A stretch of DNA of 64,000 nucleotides from DAOUJH01 sp965248955. GTDB lineage: Bacteria; Chloroflexota; Dehalococcoidia; Lucifugimonadales; QGNO01. The number at the start of each line of letters is the position of its first letter. The first letter of the stretch is position 1. The position numbers were made by a program, and so were the translations under genes. This document shows, piece by piece, positions 59,682 to 64,000 of this stretch. The stretch is taken from assembly GCA_965248955.1 (NCBI GenBank), contig OZ252212.1, positions 1,426,001-1,490,000 on the forward strand, read 5' to 3'. The notes under the pieces were generated by a model. That model worked only from the letters and a program-made list of their open reading frames with translations, had not been told where the DNA came from and searched no databases.

Positions 59682-61160
59682 GTGTGCAAAACTTGGCAAG
59701 GCAAGCCCATGTCTGTAGAGACAGGCATCGGCTTGCGAGAGGCTGCCCGCGACTTATCGGTCGAACCAGGCACCATCCGGTACTGGGTAAAACGCGGTTG
59801 GGTCAAAGTGCTGCGGCAGGCGGAAGGCCAGGGCAAACCGATGATCCTGGACCGCCACTCGGTCATGGCTTGCTATACAATCAGGTCCAAGAAGGACAGG
59901 CGGTACCAGGCCAACTATATTTCACAAGCAATGGAGCCGGGAATGAATGAAAAAATAGAGGTTCTTCTCAATGGGACGCTGACCAGCGTTCCCGGTTTTC
60001 TGGCTGGCGCCACGTTCGCCGGAATGAAGACCTACTCAGAGGACAAGCTGGACTTGGGCATTATCCACTCCTCAATGCCTTGCGTCAGCGCCGGCATTTT
60101 CACCACCAACCAGGTGAGGTCGCCCTCTATTGTCCTCACTGAAAAACACGTCCGGCGGGGAAACGTCCGCGCCGTGGTGGCCAATAGCGGCATCGCCAAT
60201 GCGGTTGTCGGAGAGCCGGGCGTGAAGGACGCCGCCGACGTTGTCAGGCTAACCGCGGCCCAACTGGACCTGATGCAAGAAGAGGTGGGATTTCTTAGCA
60301 CAGGACTGGTAGGCGTAGAGCTTCCCATGGCCTTGGTCAGGGCCTCTTTGCCCAAGATTCAGACCTCTCCCGACGGCGGCAACGCCTTTGCCAGGGCCAT
60401 CATGACCACTGATACCCATCCCAAAGAGGCGGCTGTCTCTTACCAGCACAACGGGCGGACGGTGACGGTAGGGGGCGCGGCTAAGGGATCCGGAATGATC
60501 CATCCCAACATGGCAACACTGCTCAGTGTTCTGGCAACGGACGCCCCGGTGGACGGCGCCTTCCTTCAGAAAGTGATCGCTCAGGCGGGAAACAGTTCGT
60601 TCAACATGATCTCTATCGACGGCGACACCAGCACCAACGATTCACTGTTGATCATGGCAAACGGAGCTTCAGGAGGGACGGCGATCACTGAGGAGACAGA
60701 CGAGGCGGGGCTGTTCCAGGAAGCGGTGACACGGCTTTGCATCCACCTGGCCAAACAGGTTGTCCTGGACGGCGAGGGGGTGAGCAAACTGTTCGAGGTA
60801 GAGGTGGTGGGAGCGCGCAACGATAAGGAGGCGCGCCTGGCGGCTCGCACCGTTTCCAGCTCTAACCTGGTCAAGGCAGCCGTTCACGGCAACGACCCTA
60901 ACTGGGGCCGTCTGGTGGTGGCCCTGGGCCGCAGCGGCGCTCGGGTCAGGGAGGACAGGCTTTCGCTCTACATCAACGACGTGTGCATCATGGAGAACGG
61001 CCTTCCCATACCGTTCTTCAAGGACGCCATTGTCCTCCAGATGCAAAACCCGGAGGTCAAATTTACCATTAACCTGAACCTGGGCAGCACCTCTGCCAGC
61101 GCCTGGGGATGCAACCTCAGCGAGGCGTACGTGACCTTCAACAGCGCCTATACTACATGA
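59682..61160 (+). CDS. argJ: ArgJ with an N-terminal helix-turn-helix extension
   Basis: A continuous 492-codon frame. Residues 18-62 form an excisionase/MerR-like helix-turn-helix (GLREAARDLSVEPGTIRYWVKRGW). From residue 88 (ATG 59943, GGAG six bases upstream) it is a full ArgJ of 405 residues, with KGSGMIHPNMATLLSVLATDA holding the Thr nucleophile that self-cleaves the precursor. ArgJ makes N-acetylglutamate from acetyl-ornithine and glutamate in arginine synthesis. The promoter at 59641 includes the HTH part, while the internal start could give a normal ArgJ. argB follows 65 bases later. Confidence 0.92.
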   Translation: MCKTWQGKPMSVETGIGLREAARDLSVEPGTIRYWVKRGWVKVLRQAEGQGKPMILDRHSVMACYTIRSKKDRRYQANYISQAMEPGMNEKIEVLLNGTLTSVPGFLAGATFAGMKTYSEDKLDLGIIHSSMPCVSAGIFTTNQVRSPSIVLTEKHVRRGNVRAVVANSGIANAVVGEPGVKDAADVVRLTAAQLDLMQEEVGFLSTGLVGVELPMALVRASLPKIQTSPDGGNAFARAIMTTDTHPKEAAVSYQHNGRTVTVGGAAKGSGMIHPNMATLLSVLATDAPVDGAFLQKVIAQAGNSSFNMISIDGDTSTNDSLLIMANGASGGTAITEETDEAGLFQEAVTRLCIHLAKQVVLDGEGVSKLFEVEVVGARNDKEARLAARTVSSSNLVKAAVHGNDPNWGRLVVALGRSGARVREDRLSLYINDVCIMENGLPIPFFKDAIVLQMQNPEVKFTINLNLGSTSASAWGCNLSEAYVTFNSAYTT

Positions 61161-61225
61161 GCCGGTTAGCGGTCAGTTTGCCGGTTGGAGTTGAGGGCGC
61201 GGGGCCTGAAACCGATCTCTAGGAT

Positions 61226-62014
61226 ATGACCTCCAAAGATACAATAGTAGTCAAAATAGGCGGAAGCACCCTGGGAAGCGCCGATACCTCTTTTCGCGAT
61301 ATCGTTGCCCTACAAAAAGCAGGGCGTACGCCGGTAGTAGTCCATGGGGGCGGCCCGGTCATTTCCCACTGGATGAAGAGGCAGTCGCTGCCGCCGCGTT
61401 TCATACGAGGTTTGCGCGTCACCGACGCTTCCAGCCTGGAGGTGGTGGTGGCGGTGCTTGCCGGCCTTATCAACAAGCAGCTTGTCGCCGCGATCTCTGC
61501 TCTCAACGGCAAGGTAGTGGGGCTCTCCGGCGCCGACGGCGGCATGCTGCGGGCGCGAATCAGCAACCCGGAGCTTGGATTTGTAGGTGAAGTCACTGAA
61601 GTGGACCCGCAGCCGGTGATGGATGTCCTGAACGCCGGCTATATTCCGCTCATTGCTCCCGTGGCGGTGGCCGCAACCAACGGCGCGGGTGAAGACGGCT
61701 CTTTGCTCAACATCAACGGCGACACCGCAGCCGGCCACCTGGCCTGGGCATTGCCGGCTCAACGGCTTATCTTTCTTACAGACGTGGGGGGCGTTCTGGA
61801 CTCATCGCGAAGGCTCATCACCAGGCTTACGCCCAGGGAAGTGCAGGGGCTGCTCACATCCGGTACCGCCGAAGGCGGTATGATTCCAAAGCTGGAAGCC
61901 TGCATCAAAGCCCTGCAGCGAGTTCCGGCAGCTCAGATAATAGACGGTAGGTCCCCCCAGGCGCTGCTTAAAGCCGTAAACAATGATAATGTAGGTACCT
62001 GGTTAACCGCTTAG
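61226..62014 (+). CDS. argB: Acetylglutamate kinase
   Basis: A 262-residue amino acid kinase. VVKIGGSTLG (phosphate-binding Lys), VVVHGGGPVISHWM, RVTDASSLEVVVAVLAG and INGDTAAGHLAWAL followed by LIFLTDVGGVLD are the ArgB signature. It phosphorylates N-acetylglutamate, the step after ArgJ. It is slightly short (usual 280-300) and lacks the N-terminal helix used for arginine inhibition, so feedback control is doubtful. The start ATG has a weak TAGGA site. Confidence 0.94.
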   Translation: MTSKDTIVVKIGGSTLGSADTSFRDIVALQKAGRTPVVVHGGGPVISHWMKRQSLPPRFIRGLRVTDASSLEVVVAVLAGLINKQLVAAISALNGKVVGLSGADGGMLRARISNPELGFVGEVTEVDPQPVMDVLNAGYIPLIAPVAVAATNGAGEDGSLLNINGDTAAGHLAWALPAQRLIFLTDVGGVLDSSRRLITRLTPREVQGLLTSGTAEGGMIPKLEACIKALQRVPAAQIIDGRSPQALLKAVNNDNVGTWLTA

Positions 62015-62037
62015 GCAATCCGAAGGAGTGAGGTGAC

Positions 62038-64000
62038 TTGAGACAGAACGGCGGCAACGTCCCCCCCTTAGACTGGGAGCCCACTCTTGCTTTTCCTCCC
62101 AATACCGGCTCATTTATCAAGTGGGGGCTGGTCCTCTTAGGCGTCGTCTTCCTGCTGGTGGTGTTGAACACCCTGCGAGGCGTCTATACCGACTGGCTCT
62201 GGTTCAACTCGCTGGGTTTCCTGGACGTGTACAGGACCATACTGTGGACTCGTGCCTGGCTTTTTGTCACGGGGGTCCTGGTCTTTGGCGTAATGATCGC
62301 AGTAAGCGTTGTGCTGGCCCAGCGCCGCGCTCGCGGCGAATCGGTTCTTCCCCTCCCCACCGAGACCATATACTGGTTGAACAGGTTAACCATCCTGGCC
62401 ATCGTCCTTGGCGCAGCGCTCGTCTCACTTGCGTTTGGCTTCAGCCTCAGCGGCCAATGGGAACTGGCGCTGAGGCTAGTCAACAGCTCCTCCTTTGGGG
62501 TTTCAGATCCGGTTTTCCAAAACGACGTCTCCTTCTATGTGTTCTCCCTCCCCGTTCTGAACCTGGTGCAAAGCTGGCTTCTTGGGGCATTCATAGTCCT
62601 CCTACTGGCAACCGCCGGTTTATACATAGCTTACTTTGCGCTGAGAGGCATACCATTTCAACTCACGCCCTGGCAGAGAGGGCACCTGGCCGTTCTGGGA
62701 TCTCTGGTCTTCTTCAATCTGGCCTTCAAGCATATCCTGGACAGGTACCAGGTACTATTTTCTGGAGACGGAGCAGTCTTTGGCGCAACCTACGCCGATA
62801 TAAACGCGCGGCTGCCGGTGTTACTGGTAATGGCGGCTATTGCCGTGGCCAGCGGCGTCTTGCTGCTGGCCACCTTGCATCCTTCACTGAGAGGCGCAAG
62901 GGGCAACCGTCTCATCATCGGCGGCGTGGTTCTCTGGCTGGTGGCCGCGGTTGGCCTGGGCAGCCTCTACCCCTCTTTCATTCAGCGTTTCACCGTTGAA
63001 CCCAACGAGCTGCAGAGGGAGCGCGGCTTCATCGCCCGCAACATCGAGTTCACCCGCGCCGCCTTTGGGCTGGACCGGATAGAGGAGCGATCGTATGAAG
63101 CGACGGCTCAGCTTACTTCGGATGACATCCTGGCCAACCAAGAGACTGTGAACAACGTGCGTCTATGGGATCCACGCCCCTTGATAGACATTTACAACCA
63201 GATCCAGCACCTGCGGCTCTACTACAACTTCCAGGACACGGACGTAGACAGATATGAAATAAATGGAGAATACCGCCAGGTGCTCATCGGGGCTCGCGAG
63301 CTCTATCCGGAGTTCTTGCCGGAAGAGGCCCAGAGATGGGTCAACCAGCGGCTCCAGTTCACGCATGGCTACGGCGCTGCCGCCAGCCCCGTCACCGAGT
63401 TCACCGATGAAGGCAGGCCCCTCTTCTTCGTACAGGACGTGCCTCCCACCGGCGACATTGAAATCAACAGGCCGGAGGTCTACTACGGCGAGAACACCAA
63501 CAGCTACGTCATAGTCAACAGCGAGACCCCTGAATTCGATCACCCAACCGAGGAAGACGTGCCCGTATACGTTCAGTACCAGGGTTCGGGCGGTGTCCAC
63601 CTTAGCTCATTGCTCAGACGGATTGCATATGCCTGGCAGTTCGGGGATATCAACATAGTAATCAGCGGTGAAATCCTGCCCCAGAGCAAAGTCCTCTACA
63701 ACCGCCACATTCAGGAGCGAATCAGCCACGTGGCGCCCTTCCTGGAACTTGACGCAGACCCTTACTTGATAGTGGAACAGGGTAGGCTGGTCTGGATGCA
63801 AGACGCCTATACCATGACGGACAAATACCCGTATTCAAGACCGTTCGATGAGCGGTTCAACTACATCAGAAACAGCGTTAAGGTGGTGGTCGACGCTTAC
63901 AACGGTCAGATGCAGTTCTACATAACTGATCCGCAAGACCCTCTTATTCAAACCTACGCCAAGATATTCCCCGTTCTGTTCAAGCCCATGGATGACATGT
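62038..64000 (+). CDS. UPF0182 family membrane protein (3' end outside window)
   Basis: The frame runs from TTG 62038 (AAGGAG upstream) to the window edge, 654 codons so far. The first 330 residues carry seven or so membrane helices with the family start WGLVLLGVVFLLVVLNTLRGVYTDWLWFNSLGFLDVY. A large extracytoplasmic domain follows with NVRLWDPRPLIDIYNQIQHLRLYYNFQDTDVDRY and SNSYVIVN-like stretches. UPF0182 (COG1615) proteins have about 900-1000 residues; their function is unknown. It starts 23 bases after argB but is probably only co-transcribed. Confidence 0.9.
   Translation, partial: MRQNGGNVPPLDWEPTLAFPPNTGSFIKWGLVLLGVVFLLVVLNTLRGVYTDWLWFNSLGFLDVYRTILWTRAWLFVTGVLVFGVMIAVSVVLAQRRARGESVLPLPTETIYWLNRLTILAIVLGAALVSLAFGFSLSGQWELALRLVNSSSFGVSDPVFQNDVSFYVFSLPVLNLVQSWLLGAFIVLLLATAGLYIAYFALRGIPFQLTPWQRGHLAVLGSLVFFNLAFKHILDRYQVLFSGDGAVFGATYADINARLPVLLVMAAIAVASGVLLLATLHPSLRGARGNRLIIGGVVLWLVAAVGLGSLYPSFIQRFTVEPNELQRERGFIARNIEFTRAAFGLDRIEERSYEATAQLTSDDILANQETVNNVRLWDPRPLIDIYNQIQHLRLYYNFQDTDVDRYEINGEYRQVLIGARELYPEFLPEEAQRWVNQRLQFTHGYGAAASPVTEFTDEGRPLFFVQDVPPTGDIEINRPEVYYGENTNSYVIVNSETPEFDHPTEEDVPVYVQYQGSGGVHLSSLLRRIAYAWQFGDINIVISGEILPQSKVLYNRHIQERISHVAPFLELDADPYLIVEQGRLVWMQDAYTMTDKYPYSRPFDERFNYIRNSVKVVVDAYNGQMQFYITDPQDPLIQTYAKIFPVLFKPMDDM

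Overview
The window reads as one contiguous, moderately GC-rich bacterial chromosome segment. The gene set suggests a free-living Chloroflexota, most likely the Dehalococcoidia/SAR202 side of the phylum. This is inference from content: LLM-class (F420-type) oxidoreductase, several SDRs and MFS carriers, a UPF0182 membrane protein, a CIRCE-controlled groESL, a MacAB-like exporter with small secreted partners, and packaging genes of a degraded phage. No 16S rRNA gene is present to test it. Sigma70-type promoters (TTGACA/TATAAT) are easy to see, and several start codons lie very close behind a -10 box.

Layout. 1-3.2 kb: a cut-off polysaccharide deacetylase, a hicBA toxin-antitoxin pair between two 70-bp direct repeats, and an ABC-2 exporter. 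3.4-8 kb: an AT-richer defence stretch with a ribbon-helix-helix/BrnT-like pair, an arginase-family enzyme, and a three-gene restriction-modification operon (C5 methyltransferase, GIY-YIG nuclease, Vsr). 8.1-13.8 kb: small-molecule metabolism (nitroreductase, alpha/beta hydrolase, LLM oxidoreductase, deoxyribosyltransferase-like, MFS, SDR). 13.8-15.8 kb: a graveyard with gene remnants and a REP-associated tyrosine transposase (RAYT) bracketed by its palindromic repeats. 15.8-23.2 kb: EVE protein, Tag, PdxH, a frameshifted PAC2 gene, and a MacAB-like operon. 23.4-31.9 kb: pheS without pheT, glycosyltransferase, rimI, broken membrane genes, PcrA helicase, M16 peptidase. 32-38 kb: phage packaging remnant (scaffold-like, portal, HTH, terminase, small proteins) riddled with palindromic repeats and a GIY-YIG gene. 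38-44 kb: YqeK, HIT, Lrp-like, two Nudix hydrolases, tRNA-Gln and tRNA-Glu, a P-loop kinase. 44-52.8 kb: the core block groES-groEL, threonine-synthase-like, nusA-ylxR-infB-rbfA-truB. 52.8-58 kb: inositol-monophosphatase-like enzyme, two SDRs, MFS, amidohydrolase. 58-64 kb: higBA with an ImmA-like antitoxin, argJ carrying an N-terminal helix-turn-helix, argB, and a UPF0182 gene leaving the window.

The most unusual theme is architectural. At least five accessory genes or pairs (hicBA, a lipoprotein, RAYT, a GIY-YIG nuclease, a small membrane protein) sit between direct repeats of about 30-106 bp. Several of those repeats copy the very end of a neighbouring gene. No integrase is next to most of them. 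Other highlights are a palindromic REP unit forming in-frame codons of the RAYT gene, an intrinsic terminator in the nusA leader with no rimP upstream, and a promoter placed to express an HTH-ArgJ fusion.
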